Shown here: positions 49,429 through 57,973 of the stretch, one piece after another
Layout: each line of letters starts with the position of its first letter
Numbering within the stretch: the stretch's first letter is position 1
DNA from: Nonomuraea thailandensis
GTDB taxonomy: Bacteria > Actinomycetota > Actinomycetes > Streptosporangiales > Streptosporangiaceae
Reading direction: 5' to 3'
Assembly: GCF_024172165.1 (NCBI RefSeq)
Contig: NZ_JAMZEB010000002.1
Location: 5,477,501-5,541,500 of the forward strand
Length of the DNA stretch: 64,000 bases
Translations under genes and position numbers: made by a program
The notes under the pieces: model-generated
What the model was told of the DNA's origin: nothing
Database searches by the model: none
What the model saw: only the letters and a program-made list of their open reading frames with translations

Positions 49429-50340
49429 TCACGTGACGGAGCGTTCGAGGGAGTCGGTCAGCCAGCCGACCATGGCGCCGATCGTGGCCCGCTCCCCGCT
49501 CACCTCTCCCACCAGCCGCCAGTAGCGGCGCACGCGCGGATCGCGGTCGGACTCCACGATGCCCATCAGCTCCCGGCGGAAGGCCGGGGTGTCGCCGCGG
49601 CCGCGGACCGTGGCGTGCGCGGCCACGAACCGGTCCAGCTCGGGCCCCTCGCGCGGCGGCTCGCCCGCGACCACGCACGGCTGGGCCAGCGTGACCGCCT
49701 CGCCGACGCCGTGCATCAGCAGGTCCTCGTCGCCGATCGTGCGGGCGTTGGCCAGCGCCCTGGCACGCAGGCCGGCCGTCAGCGAGCGGTCGCCGGCCAG
49801 GTGGACGAGCTCGGCGTACGCCACCACCTGAAGCGGGCTGGGGTCGGCGGGCGGCTGGGGCACGGCCATGGACAGGAACGAGGCGTAGATCCCGTCGGAG
49901 ACGGGCGAGACCATGAGCCGCCGCCAGAACCGCTCCAGCCGGTCCCGCGCGGCGCTCGCGTCCTCCACGGCGGCCAGCAGCTCCAGCCTGCCGGCCCGCT
50001 CGGCCGGATCGGCCTCCTCGACGGCCCGCAGCGAGGCGCGCCGCCAGGCCAGCTCCGCCAGCCGCACGTCGAGCGCGGCCCGCTCGGCGGACACCGCCTC
50101 GGCCATCGAGCGTTCGCCGCTGAGCACGTGCGCGATCGGCGTCAGGCCGAGGCCCAGCCCCCGCAGCCGCCTGATCAGGGCCAGCCGCTCCACGGCCGCC
50201 CGGTCGAACCTGCGGTGGTTCCCCGTGCTGCGCACCGACGTGATGATGCCCTCGTCGCAGTAGAAGCGGATGGTGCGCACCGGGACGCCCGTCAGCCGGG
50301 CCAGCTCCCCGATCCCGAGCGTTTCTTCCCGCAGCGGCAC
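49429..50340 (-). CDS. MerR-family regulator
   Basis: The 303-residue protein has the MerR HTH (about 8-75: LGIGELARLTGVPVRTIRFYCDEGIITSVRSTGNHRRF) followed by a long helical effector domain (about 80-303) without the Cys motifs of metal-responsive members. GTG 50340 has GGAGG 5 nt upstream and is preferred over GTG 50352. It is divergent from the mycothiol-dependent enzyme gene, which it probably regulates. Confidence 0.9.
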   Translation of the reverse strand: MPLREETLGIGELARLTGVPVRTIRFYCDEGIITSVRSTGNHRRFDRAAVERLALIRRLRGLGLGLTPIAHVLSGERSMAEAVSAERAALDVRLAELAWRRASLRAVEEADPAERAGRLELLAAVEDASAARDRLERFWRRLMVSPVSDGIYASFLSMAVPQPPADPSPLQVVAYAELVHLAGDRSLTAGLRARALANARTIGDEDLLMHGVGEAVTLAQPCVVAGEPPREGPELDRFVAAHATVRGRGDTPAFRRELMGIVESDRDPRVRRYWRLVGEVSGERATIGAMVGWLTDSLERSVT

Positions 50341-50346
50341 TTGAAC

Positions 50347-50362
50347 CTCCACCCGACTGGAG
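50347..50362. promoter_or_regulatory. CTCCA-N6-TGGAG inverted repeat at the MerR promoter
   Basis: Perfect 5-bp arms with 6-bp spacer, between MerR (start 50340) and the enzyme gene (start 50406), and overlapping the MerR ribosome site. MerR proteins bind dyads within over-long spacers of divergent promoters; the match is inferred. Confidence 0.45.
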
Positions 50363-50405
50363 TTCCTACGGTAGCGGCGTATCCCGATGAAGAGGAGTGA
50401 GGCCG

Positions 50406-51152
50406 ATGCCGGCTCTCGATTTCGCGCGGCTCGTGACGGGGCTGCGGGAGCAGACGGAGGTGTTCGCCGCGGCGGTGGCCGGCGGTGATCCGGAGGCCGT
50501 CGTGCCGACCTGCCCCGAGTGGCGGTTGCGCACGCTGGTCGCGCACCTGGGGCAGGCCTGCCGGTGGGGGGCCGGGCTCGTCCGCACGGGCCTGCCGGCG
50601 CCGCTGCCCGATCCGTCCGGCGTCGATCCCGGCGCGCCCGGAGGGTGGGGCGAGTGGCTGCGGGCGGGGGCGGAGGAGCTGGCCGAGGCCGTGCGCAAGG
50701 TCGGCGAGGACGCCGAGGTGTGGTCGTTCCTGGGGCCGGCGCCCGCGGCGTTCTGGTTGCGCAGGATGTGCTGCGAGGCCGCCGTGCACGGCTACGACGC
50801 GGCGCTGGCGACCGGCGCCGCGTACGGGATCGCCGATGATCTCGCGGCGGACGTCGTCACCGAGGGCATGGAGCTGATGTCGCATCCGCGGGCGGAGACG
50901 TTCAAGCCGGAGCTGGCGCTGATGCGGGGCGCGGGCGAGCGGCTGGCGTTCCGGCCGCGCGGGATGGACGGGTGGGTGATCAGCCGGCTGCCCGAGGGGC
51001 TGCGCTGGGAGCGCGGGAACGGGCCGGGCGACGTGGTGGTGCCGGGAACGGTGACCGACATCATGCTGGTGCTCTCGCGGCGGATCCCGCCCGCCGCCGT
51101 CAGCGGGGACCGGGCGCTGCTGGAGCACTGGCTGGCGCACAGCGCCTTCTGA
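50406..51152 (+). CDS. Mycothiol-dependent maleylpyruvate-isomerase-family protein
   Basis: The 248-residue protein has the DinB/maleylpyruvate-isomerase fold: DFARLVTGLREQTEVFAAAV, PTCPEWRLRTLVAHLGQA with His about 50, and CCEAAVHGYDAALATG with the metal-binding His-x-x-Asp. This is the family whose members use mycothiol as thiol cofactor, as expected for actinomycetes. GAGGAG lies before ATG 50406. Divergent from a MerR gene. Exact reaction unknown. Confidence 0.88.
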   Translation: MPALDFARLVTGLREQTEVFAAAVAGGDPEAVVPTCPEWRLRTLVAHLGQACRWGAGLVRTGLPAPLPDPSGVDPGAPGGWGEWLRAGAEELAEAVRKVGEDAEVWSFLGPAPAAFWLRRMCCEAAVHGYDAALATGAAYGIADDLAADVVTEGMELMSHPRAETFKPELALMRGAGERLAFRPRGMDGWVISRLPEGLRWERGNGPGDVVVPGTVTDIMLVLSRRIPPAAVSGDRALLEHWLAHSAF

Positions 51153-51160
51153 TCACCGAC

Positions 51161-52285
51161 TCAGCGGAAGGCCGGCACCGTGGGCGGCAGGCCCATGAGG
51201 ACGGCGCCGGCGGCGTCGTACATCGCCGGGCTGAGGAAGGCGTGCTCCTGCGGCACCAGCGCGTCGCCGAGCAGGGCCTGCAGCGGGTGGTCGCGGTAGA
51301 TCGCGGCGGTGCCCGACAGCGAGACGACCTTGCCGACCACCTCCGCCGCGGTCCTGGCCAGGTGGGCGGCGGACAGGCGCAGGTGGGCGTTCTGCTCGTC
51401 GCCGACCTCGCCGCCGTCCGCGAGCGCCTGCCACGCCTCCTGCGCGGCCTCGTAGAAGTAGGCGCGGGCGGAGCGGAGCGCGGCCTCGGCCCCGGCGATG
51501 CCGGCGCGGTAGTAGGGGCGGTCGGCCAGGCGCGGCGCGCCGGTGATGCTGCCCCGGCCGCTGCCCTCCCCCTCGGCCAGGTCGAGGGCGGCTCGGGCGA
51601 CGCCGGCGGAGACGACCGACAGCGACTGGGCGGCGTAGGTGATGGCGGGGTAACGGTAGAGCGGCTCGTCGATCACCGGGGCGCCGCCGCGGATGAACGT
51701 CCACTCCCTGCCGATCTCGACGTCGCGGGCGACCAGGTCGAAGGAGCCGGTGCCCTGCATGCCGACGACGTCCCACTCTCGCACGATCTCCAGGCGCTCC
51801 GGCCGCACCAGCGCCCCGCGCGGCTTGCCGGAGGTGGAGTCGTCGCCGGGGATGCCGACGACGAGCACGTCGGCGGCCATGCAGCCGCTGGCGAACTTCC
51901 AGCGGCCGTTGAGCCGGAAGCCCCGCTCGGTGGGGACGGCCTCCTGGACGGGGAACAGGCCGCCGGCCAGGACGACGTCGGGGCCGTCCGCGTACAGGGC
52001 GGCCTGGGTCTCCAGCGGCAGCGAGCCCAGGTAGACGAGCTGGGAGCCGAAGCTCGCGACCCAGCCGGTGGAGCCGTCGACGGCGGAGACGCGCTCGATC
52101 ATCCGCAGGAACTCCGCCGGCGGCATCGGCTCGCCGCCGAAGCGCCGCGGCGTGGAGACCCGGTAGAGGCCGAGCCGTTTGAGCCGGTCGACGAAGTCCT
52201 TGGGGACGTAGCGCAGCTCGCGGAACTCCTCGCGGCGGCGGGCCAGCTCCGTGAGCATCTCCTCGAACGAGTCCTCGTCGCGCAT
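51161..52285 (-). CDS. Acyl-CoA dehydrogenase-fold flavin monooxygenase (group D, HsaA-like)
   Basis: The 374-residue protein has the acyl-CoA-dehydrogenase fold with a type-2 C-terminal domain: VPKDFVDRLKRLGLYRVSTPRRFGGEPMP, ASGCMAADVLVVGIP, WDVVGMQGTGSFDLVARDVEIG and C-terminal SGTAAIYRDHPLQALLGDALV. It resembles group-D hydroxylases such as HsaA/HpaB-type oxygenases more than true acyl-CoA dehydrogenases because the catalytic Glu region is absent. These use reduced flavin from a partner reductase, which I do not see here. ATG 52285 chosen (GAGGAG 8 nt upstream); the longer start at 52345 has a weaker site. Confidence 0.85.
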   Translation of the reverse strand: MRDEDSFEEMLTELARRREEFRELRYVPKDFVDRLKRLGLYRVSTPRRFGGEPMPPAEFLRMIERVSAVDGSTGWVASFGSQLVYLGSLPLETQAALYADGPDVVLAGGLFPVQEAVPTERGFRLNGRWKFASGCMAADVLVVGIPGDDSTSGKPRGALVRPERLEIVREWDVVGMQGTGSFDLVARDVEIGREWTFIRGGAPVIDEPLYRYPAITYAAQSLSVVSAGVARAALDLAEGEGSGRGSITGAPRLADRPYYRAGIAGAEAALRSARAYFYEAAQEAWQALADGGEVGDEQNAHLRLSAAHLARTAAEVVGKVVSLSGTAAIYRDHPLQALLGDALVPQEHAFLSPAMYDAAGAVLMGLPPTVPAFR

Positions 52286-52367
52286 CTGCGCCGCTCCTCG
52301 TGCTCCGTCCGGCAGGAAGGGCGTTCCCGTTGTGGCGAGCGCCATCCCAGCCTAAGCGCACAGGGGC

Positions 52368-53189
52368 TCAGAGCTCGACATGGGTGTCGGGGTCGCCGCC
52401 GAGGCGGTCGCCGGTGCCGAGGTTGTCGAGGCGGGCCAGGTCCTCCGGCGACAGGCTGAAGTCGAACACCTCGAGGTTCTGCCGCATGCGCTCGGGGTCG
52501 GCCGACTTGGGGATGGGCACGGCGCCGAGCTGCACGTGCCAGCGCAGCACCACCTGGGCCGGCGTACGGCCGTGCGCGGCGGCCAGGTCGGTGACGACGG
52601 GGTCGTCGAGCAGCTTGGAGCCGCGGCCGAGCGGGCTCCACGACTCGGTCACGATGTCGTGCCCCGCGTGCCAGTCGCGCAGCTCGCGCTGGGGGAAGCC
52701 GGGGTGCATCTCCACCTGGTTCACCGCCGGCGGGACGCCGGTCTCCGCCACCAGCCGCCCGATCTGCTCCGGGGTGAAGTTGGAGACGCCGATCGAGCGT
52801 GCCAGGCCCTGCTCGCGCAGGCGCACGAACGCGCGCCAGGTGTCGAGGTAGAGCCCGCGGCCGGGCAGCGGCCAGTGGATGAGGTAGAGGTCGACGTAGT
52901 CGAGGCCGAGCCGGGCCCGGCTCTCCTCGAAGCCGCGCATGGCCGCGTCGTAGCCGTGGTGGGAGCCGCGCAGCTTCGTGGTGACGAACAGCTCCTCGCG
53001 GGCCACCGGCGCCCGCGCCACGGCGGCGCCGACGCCGGCCTCGTTGCCGTAGCTCGCGGCCGTGTCGATGAGCCGGTAGCCGAGCGAGACGGCGTGGGTG
53101 ACGGCCTGGCGGGCCTCCTCGTCGTTCATCGGCCAGGTGCCCAGGCCCAGCCGCGGCATCGGGCGGCCGTCGGCGAGCATGACGGTCAT
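52368..53189 (-). CDS. Aldo/keto reductase
   Basis: The 273-residue TIM-barrel oxidoreductase has the tetrad Asp about 42 and Tyr about 47 (IDTAASYGNE), Lys about 72 (TTKLRGSH) and His about 105 (LIHWPLP), then GVSNFTPEQIGRL and PIPKSADPERMRQNLEVFDF at the end. It is closest to 2,5-diketo-gluconate reductase-like AKR5 enzymes and uses NADPH. ATG 53189 chosen. It is followed on the same strand by the flavin monooxygenase gene with an 82-bp gap; a common transcript is possible. Confidence 0.93.
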   Translation of the reverse strand: MTVMLADGRPMPRLGLGTWPMNDEEARQAVTHAVSLGYRLIDTAASYGNEAGVGAAVARAPVAREELFVTTKLRGSHHGYDAAMRGFEESRARLGLDYVDLYLIHWPLPGRGLYLDTWRAFVRLREQGLARSIGVSNFTPEQIGRLVAETGVPPAVNQVEMHPGFPQRELRDWHAGHDIVTESWSPLGRGSKLLDDPVVTDLAAAHGRTPAQVVLRWHVQLGAVPIPKSADPERMRQNLEVFDFSLSPEDLARLDNLGTGDRLGGDPDTHVEL

Positions 53190-53317
53190 GATCGTTCCCC
53201 CTTGGTGACGTTGACACTGCCCCTTACCCGCGGGTCACACCGGCCAATCCGCCGCACCCTGTCACACTGGCGCCCGGGTTTCCGACTAGTACGGTAGACA
53301 ACTCGTGGAGGTGCGAT

Positions 53318-54034
53318 GTGCTGACCGTGATAGGCGCGGGGTTCCCGCGCACCGGGACCAGCTCCATGAAGGCCGCACTGGAGCGGCTCGGATTCGGGCC
53401 CTGCTTTCACATGTTCAACATCCTGACCGAGCCGGCCCGCGCCGCCGGCTGGGCGCCGCTGGCGGAGGGCGCGCGGCCCGACTGGGAGAAGCTGTTCGAC
53501 GGGTTCCGCTCGACTCAGGACTGGCCGGCCTCCTACTTCTGGCGGGAGCTGGCGCAGGCGTACCCGGAGGCCAAGGTCGTGCTGACCGTACGCGACCCGC
53601 GCGCCTGGTACGCGAGCATGATGACGCTGATCGACAACGGGCCCCGCACCCTCATGGCCCAGGAGACGCAGGCGGAGCTGCCCCCGGCGGCGCGCGCCGT
53701 CTTCGAGGGGATGCGGCGGATGGGGCCGGTGCTCGACCGCATGGCCGCCGGCACGTTCGGCGCCGGCAGGACGATGGCCGACGGGCCGGTCGACGAGGAG
53801 AGCGCCGTGGCGGCGTTCGAGCGGCACACGGCCGAGGTGCGGGCGAGCCTGCCGCCGGAGCGGCTGCTGGTCTTCGACGTGCGGCAGGGGTGGGAGCCGC
53901 TGTGCCGCTTCCTCGGCGTGGAGGTGCCGGCCGAGCCGTTCCCGCATCTCAACGACGGCAGGTCCATGCAGGAGTTCCTCGGGCGGCTGATGAAGGGCGA
54001 CGTCTCCCACCCGTCGTTCGTCCCCGACGCGTAG
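53318..54034 (+). CDS. Sulfotransferase-family protein
   Basis: The 238-residue protein begins with a sulfotransferase-type P-loop (GAGFPRTGTSSMKAALERLG) that would bind the PAPS 5'-phosphate, then VVLTVRDPRAWYASMMTLI with the Arg/Ser of the 3'-phosphate loop. It matches the family of sulfotransferase-like proteins in bacteria, many of which have no assigned substrate. GTG 53318, with GGAGGTG upstream. Divergent from the aldo/keto reductase and convergent with the response-regulator gene. Confidence 0.85.
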   Translation: MLTVIGAGFPRTGTSSMKAALERLGFGPCFHMFNILTEPARAAGWAPLAEGARPDWEKLFDGFRSTQDWPASYFWRELAQAYPEAKVVLTVRDPRAWYASMMTLIDNGPRTLMAQETQAELPPAARAVFEGMRRMGPVLDRMAAGTFGAGRTMADGPVDEESAVAAFERHTAEVRASLPPERLLVFDVRQGWEPLCRFLGVEVPAEPFPHLNDGRSMQEFLGRLMKGDVSHPSFVPDA

Positions 54035-54041
54035 GCGCCGC

Positions 54042-54686
54042 TCAGCTCTCCAGGTAGCGCAGGATCGCCAGCACGCGCCGGCTGTAGCCGGGGTCGCGCG
54101 GCAGGTCGAGCTTGTCCATGATGGCGTTGACGTGCTTCTCGACCGTGCTGAGCGACACGTGCAGGCGCTCGGCGATGGCGGCGTTGACGAAGCCCTGGGC
54201 GAGGTGGCGCAGCACCTCGCCCTCGCGGGGGCTGAGCCTGCTCAGCGGGTCCGTACGGGTGGTGCGGGCCAGGAGCTGGCGCACCACCTCGGGGTCGAAC
54301 GCCGTGCCGCCCGCCCGCACCCTCTCCAGCGACTCCAGGAACTCCGCCACCTCCGAGACCCGGTCCTTCAGCAGGTAGCCGAGCCCTTCGGTGGATCCGG
54401 CCAGGAGCCTGGCGGCGTAGTGCTGCTCGACGTACTGCGACAGGACGAGCACGCCGACGCCCGGCAGCCGCTCGCGGATCTCCAGCGCGGCGCGCAGCCC
54501 GTCGTCCTTGTGCCCGGGCGGCATGCGCACGTCGACGACGGCCACGTCGGGGCGGTGCCGGGCGGCCGCGTCGAGCAGCGCGGGCGCGTCGCCGACGGCG
54601 GCGACGACCTCGTGGCCGGCGTCTTCGAGCAGCCGGGTCAGGCCCTCGCGCAGCAGCACGGAGTCGTCGGCCAGGATCACCCGCAC
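54042..54686 (-). CDS. NarL/LuxR-type response regulator
   Basis: The 214-residue protein has a receiver domain with phospho-acceptor Asp52 (VVDVRMPP), Lys about 107 (LLKDRVSE) and a LuxR-type HTH (about 150-205: LSPREGEVLRHLAQGFVNAAIAERLHVSLSTVEKHVNAIMDKL). GTG 54686 start; it overlaps the kinase gene by 10 bp. It pairs with the histidine kinase and likely controls the ABC exporter further upstream. Confidence 0.93.
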   Translation of the reverse strand: MRVILADDSVLLREGLTRLLEDAGHEVVAAVGDAPALLDAAARHRPDVAVVDVRMPPGHKDDGLRAALEIRERLPGVGVLVLSQYVEQHYAARLLAGSTEGLGYLLKDRVSEVAEFLESLERVRAGGTAFDPEVVRQLLARTTRTDPLSRLSPREGEVLRHLAQGFVNAAIAERLHVSLSTVEKHVNAIMDKLDLPRDPGYSRRVLAILRYLES

Positions 54687-55942
54687 GGCGGCGCCTTCGG
54701 CAGCGTGGCGGCGATCCTGGTGGGGCCGCCGGGCGGGCTGTCGACGGTGAACGTGCCGTCGAGTGCCAGGACCCGCCGGGCCAGCCCGGACAGGCCGCCG
54801 CCCGACGGGTCGGCGCCGCCCCTGCCGTTGTCGGAGATCGCCACGCTCACCGTCCGCTCGTCCTCGCTCAGGACCACCAGGATGTCATGCGCGCCGGCGT
54901 GCTTGACCGCGTTGGTGATGGCCTCGCGGGCCACGAAGTACAGGGCGGTCTCGATCTCGGAGGCGGGGCGGGCGGCCAGGCCGTGGTGCACGGTGACGGG
55001 CACGCCCGCGCGCTCGGCGACGCCGGCCAGCGCTGCGCGCAGGCCGAGCTCGTCGAGCGCGGTCGGGTAGATCCGCCAGGCGACGCTGCGCAGCTCGTCG
55101 AGGAGCTGGCGGGACTCGGTGTACGCCTGGGCGACCAGGCCGGCGATCGCGTCATGGCCGGTGACGTCGTGACCGGCGGCCTCGCGACCGGCAGCCTCGG
55201 CGGCCTCGTGGCCGGTGGTGTCGCGGCCGGTGGTGTCGCGGCCGGTGGTGTCGCGGCGGGCCCTGGCGGCGAGGTCAATGGCGTGCCGGGCGCGGCCGAG
55301 CAGCATGGCCAGGGCGACGCCGCGCTGCTGCACGCCGTCGTGCAGGTCGCGCTCGATCCTGCGCCGCTCGTCGTCCACGGCCCTGACGATGCCGGAACGG
55401 GTCTCGGTGAGCTCGGCGATGCGCCGGCGCATCAGCTCCTCGCCGGTCGGGCCCAGGAAGTGCGCGGCCAGGCGGCGGTCGAGCGCGGCGACGGCCGCGA
55501 CCATGAGCACCAGCGCGGCCAGCAGCGCCAGGCCGGCGGTGACGCCGAGCGCGCCGCCGCTGGTGACGATCTTCACACCGGGCAGCTCCAGCGGGACCGG
55601 CTCGGACTCGCCCCAGATCAGGTCCCACGCGCCGCCGGCCAGCAGCAGGACGGTGAGGAACAGGGTGCTGGCGCAGACGTACCCGCCGAGGACGCCCAGG
55701 GCGGCGCGGGCCGCGAGGTAGGCGTACCCGCCGTCGCGCCGCGCCGGCTCGTGCCCGAGCCAGCTCGACAGGCGGGCACGTTCGAGGGCGGTCAGCCGGG
55801 CCAGCCCGCGCGCGGCGGCGGGCCGCAGCGCGGGGATCAGCGCGGCGGGCGCCGCCACGGCCAGGAAGACCAGCTCGGCCAGGCCGAGAGCCGTCCCGAG
55901 CAGGGCTCCGGTCAGGAGGCGGGCGATGCGGGTGCCTGACAC
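54677..55942 (-). CDS. Sensor histidine kinase, NarL-partner type
   Basis: The 421-residue membrane kinase has four or so hydrophobic helices (about 8-40, 78-104, 127-153), then DHp helix with the phospho-His201 (DDERRRIERDLHDGVQQRGVALAMLLGRAR) and HATPase_c (EAITNAVKHAGAHD, ISDNGRGG). The DHp is the HisKA_3 type. Between DHp and HATPase is a variable insert of Thr-Thr-Gly-Arg-Asp repeats encoded by a 15-bp tandem repeat. GTG 55942 gives the N-terminal helix start; no strong ribosome site is visible. Confidence 0.9.
   Translation of the reverse strand: MSGTRIARLLTGALLGTALGLAELVFLAVAAPAALIPALRPAAARGLARLTALERARLSSWLGHEPARRDGGYAYLAARAALGVLGGYVCASTLFLTVLLLAGGAWDLIWGESEPVPLELPGVKIVTSGGALGVTAGLALLAALVLMVAAVAALDRRLAAHFLGPTGEELMRRRIAELTETRSGIVRAVDDERRRIERDLHDGVQQRGVALAMLLGRARHAIDLAARARRDTTGRDTTGRDTTGHEAAEAAGREAAGHDVTGHDAIAGLVAQAYTESRQLLDELRSVAWRIYPTALDELGLRAALAGVAERAGVPVTVHHGLAARPASEIETALYFVAREAITNAVKHAGAHDILVVLSEDERTVSVAISDNGRGGADPSGGGLSGLARRVLALDGTFTVDSPPGGPTRIAATLPKAPPCG
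55211..55255. repeat. 15-bp tandem repeat in the kinase gene
   Basis: Three perfect copies of GCCGGTGGTGTCGCG at 55211-55225, 55226-55240 and 55241-55255, in frame, encoding Arg-Asp-Thr-Thr-Gly between DHp and HATPase. Confidence 0.9.
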
Positions 55943-56000
55943 GGGCGGAAAGTCTAGGCGCCCCGCGCCACCGCGGAACGACCGGCCACCTCCGCCATAC

Positions 56001-56108
56001 TCCGCCGCCACCGGGCCACGCCCGCCACGCCCCGCCGCCGCCGGGCCACGCGCGCCGCGGTCCGCCCCCGCCCGGCCGCGCCCGCCGCGTCCCGCCGCCC
56101 GGCCGCCC
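56001..56108. repeat. GC-rich imperfect ~30-bp repeat between kinase and exporter genes
   Basis: Units starting TCCGCC (56001, 56061) or CCGCCGCC (56032), with core CCGGGCCACGC or CCCGGCCGCGC, each 29-31 bp, fill most of the 167-bp gap. Virtually only C and G; no promoter seen. The exporter and kinase genes are probably co-transcribed through it. Confidence 0.6.
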
Positions 56109-56109
56109 A

Positions 56110-56901
56110 TCAGGCGTCGCGGCGGCGCAGGACGGCGTGGCCCGCCACCACGGCGGCCGCCGTCCAGGCGAGCAGCCACACCAGACCCTCCCCCGGCGAG
56201 TACGGCATCGGCCCGCCGGTGAGGTTCTCCGTGCTGCCCATGAACGCCAGCCCGGCGAACATCGGCATCCGCAGCGAGGCGTCCAGCAGCGCCGGCACCC
56301 CGGTCATGAGGATCGCCAGCGGCAGCCCCATGAGCAGCATGAACATCACGGTCAGCGTGCCCGCCGCGCTGCGCATCGCCGCGCCGACCCCCACGGTCGT
56401 CACGGACACCAGCGCGTAGAACACCCCCGTGCCCAGCAGGTCCACCACGACCTCGCCGGCGGGCAGCACCACGAGCCCGCCGAACGCGTCGATCGACAGC
56501 ACCAGGTACACGGCCACCGCCGCCACCGCGCCCGCGAGGACCCCCACCGCGAACATCACCGGCCCGACCACCAGCGCCTTGGCCGCCAGCACCATCCCGC
56601 GCACGGGCGTGGCCTGCAGCGTGATCCGGATGCCGCCGGAGGCGTACTCGGAGGTGATCACCAGCATGGCCAGGGCCACCAGCGCGAACTGCACGAACGA
56701 CGTGCCGGAGATCACGGCCTCGCTCGCCACGATCCGCACGCCGTGCGCGCCCTCGCGCAGCGCCTCGGTGGCGGCGCCCCCGGCCAGGGTGATGGAGGTC
56801 AGCACGGTGAGCGCGAACGCGCAGGCCAGGCACCACCACGTGGACCTGACCGACCACAGCTTCGCCCACTCGGCTCCGACGGCCTGCCACAACATCCTCA
56901 C
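56110..56901 (-). CDS. ABC-2 type exporter permease
   Basis: The roughly 263-residue protein has six hydrophobic helices (about 20-40, 60-82, 100-125, 140-165, 175-195, 235-255) and no ATPase motif. It fits the ABC-2/CcmB-like permeases paired with BcrA-type ATPases. GTG 56901 gives a 4-bp overlap with the ATPase stop; ATG 56895 is the alternative. The likely role is export of, or resistance to, a hydrophobic compound or peptide, controlled by the adjacent two-component system. Confidence 0.88.
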   Translation of the reverse strand: MRMLWQAVGAEWAKLWSVRSTWWCLACAFALTVLTSITLAGGAATEALREGAHGVRIVASEAVISGTSFVQFALVALAMLVITSEYASGGIRITLQATPVRGMVLAAKALVVGPVMFAVGVLAGAVAAVAVYLVLSIDAFGGLVVLPAGEVVVDLLGTGVFYALVSVTTVGVGAAMRSAAGTLTVMFMLLMGLPLAILMTGVPALLDASLRMPMFAGLAFMGSTENLTGGPMPYSPGEGLVWLLAWTAAAVVAGHAVLRRRDA

Positions 56902-57803
56902 CGGCTCACCCCGTACTCCACGCTGCCCGAGGTCAGCTCCTGATAGGCCTGCTCCAGCGAGGCCTCCTTGGCGCGCAGCTCGTGCAGCCGGATCCCGGCC
57001 TCGAACGCCACGTCGCCGACCCGCTCGATCGCGGCGCCGGTGACCTCCAGCTCGTTCTCGCCGACCCGGTCCACCGTCATCCCGGCCCCGCGCAGCAGCG
57101 CCGCGAGGTCGCCCGCGTGCGGGGTGCGGATCAGCACGGCCGTCAGCGAGCTGCCCGCCAGGACGTCCGCGAGCGGCGCGTCCATGATGAGCCGCCCCTT
57201 GCCGATCACCACGAGGTGGTCGGCGGTGAGCTGCATCTCGCTCATCAGGTGGCTGGAGACGAACACCGTCCGCCCCTCGGCGGCCAGCGACCGCATGAAC
57301 CCGCGCACCCACCGCACGCCGTCGGGGTCGAGCCCGTTGACGGGCTCGTCGAACATCAGCACCTCGGGGTCGCCCAGCAGCGCCGCCGCGATCCCGAGCC
57401 GCTGGCTCATCCCGAGCGACAGCGTCCCGGCCCGCTTGCGCGCCGCGCCCGCCATGCCCACGGTCTCCAGCACCTCCTCCACGCGCCGCCGCGGGATGCC
57501 GTTGCTGCGGGCCAGCGCGGTCAGGTGGGCGCGGCCGCTGCGGCCGGGGTGCACGGCGCGCGCGTCGAGGAGCGCGCCGACGGTGCGCAGCGGGTTCGCG
57601 ATGCGCCGGTACGGCACGCCGCCGACGAGGGCGGTGCCGGAGGTGGCGTGGTCGAGGCCGAGGATCAGGCGCATCGTGGTCGATTTGCCGGCGCCGTTCG
57701 GCCCGAGGAATCCGGTGACGGTGCCCGGTTTCAGGTCCAGCGTGAGGTCGTCGACCGCGAGCCGGTCGCCGTACCGCTTGGTCAAGCCCTTGAGACTGAT
57801 CAC
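56898..57803 (-). CDS. ABC exporter ATPase (BcrA/DrrA type)
   Basis: The 301-residue ATPase has Walker A GPNGAGKST at 34-42, signature LSLGMSQRL (variant of LSGGQ), Walker B VLMFDEPVNGLDPDG and the switch His in VFVSSHLMSE. The C-terminal domain continues to 301 in the DrrA/BcrA pattern. GTG 57803 with GAGGGAA upstream. It is the first gene of the exporter-kinase-regulator block on the minus strand. Confidence 0.93.
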   Translation of the reverse strand: MISLKGLTKRYGDRLAVDDLTLDLKPGTVTGFLGPNGAGKSTTMRLILGLDHATSGTALVGGVPYRRIANPLRTVGALLDARAVHPGRSGRAHLTALARSNGIPRRRVEEVLETVGMAGAARKRAGTLSLGMSQRLGIAAALLGDPEVLMFDEPVNGLDPDGVRWVRGFMRSLAAEGRTVFVSSHLMSEMQLTADHLVVIGKGRLIMDAPLADVLAGSSLTAVLIRTPHAGDLAALLRGAGMTVDRVGENELEVTGAAIERVGDVAFEAGIRLHELRAKEASLEQAYQELTSGSVEYGVSR

Positions 57804-57867
57804 GTTCCCTCACGCTAGGTGCCCGCGGGCGGGGCGGCCATGGGGGCGGCCCGCCGACCTCGATGGC

Positions 57868-57973
57868 GGGAAACCGTAAATCGGCCGGCCGTTTCCCCGG
57901 GATCCGACCGGCCTCAGCGGACCCGCAGGCGTCAGGGGATCCGGCAGGCGTCAGGGGATCCGGCGGGCGTCAC
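57868..57973. repeat. Inverted repeat plus 19-bp tandem repeat upstream of the exporter operon
   Basis: GGGAAAC (57868-57874) and GTTTCCC (57891-57897) form perfect arms around a GGCCGGCC centre, about 65-95 bp before the ATPase start. Next, two perfect copies of a 19-bp unit GCAGGCGTCAGGGGATCCG (57925-57943, 57944-57962) and a partial third reach into the 3' end of the YbaB-like gene. The inverted repeat is a candidate regulator site; the tandem repeat has no known role. Confidence 0.6.
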
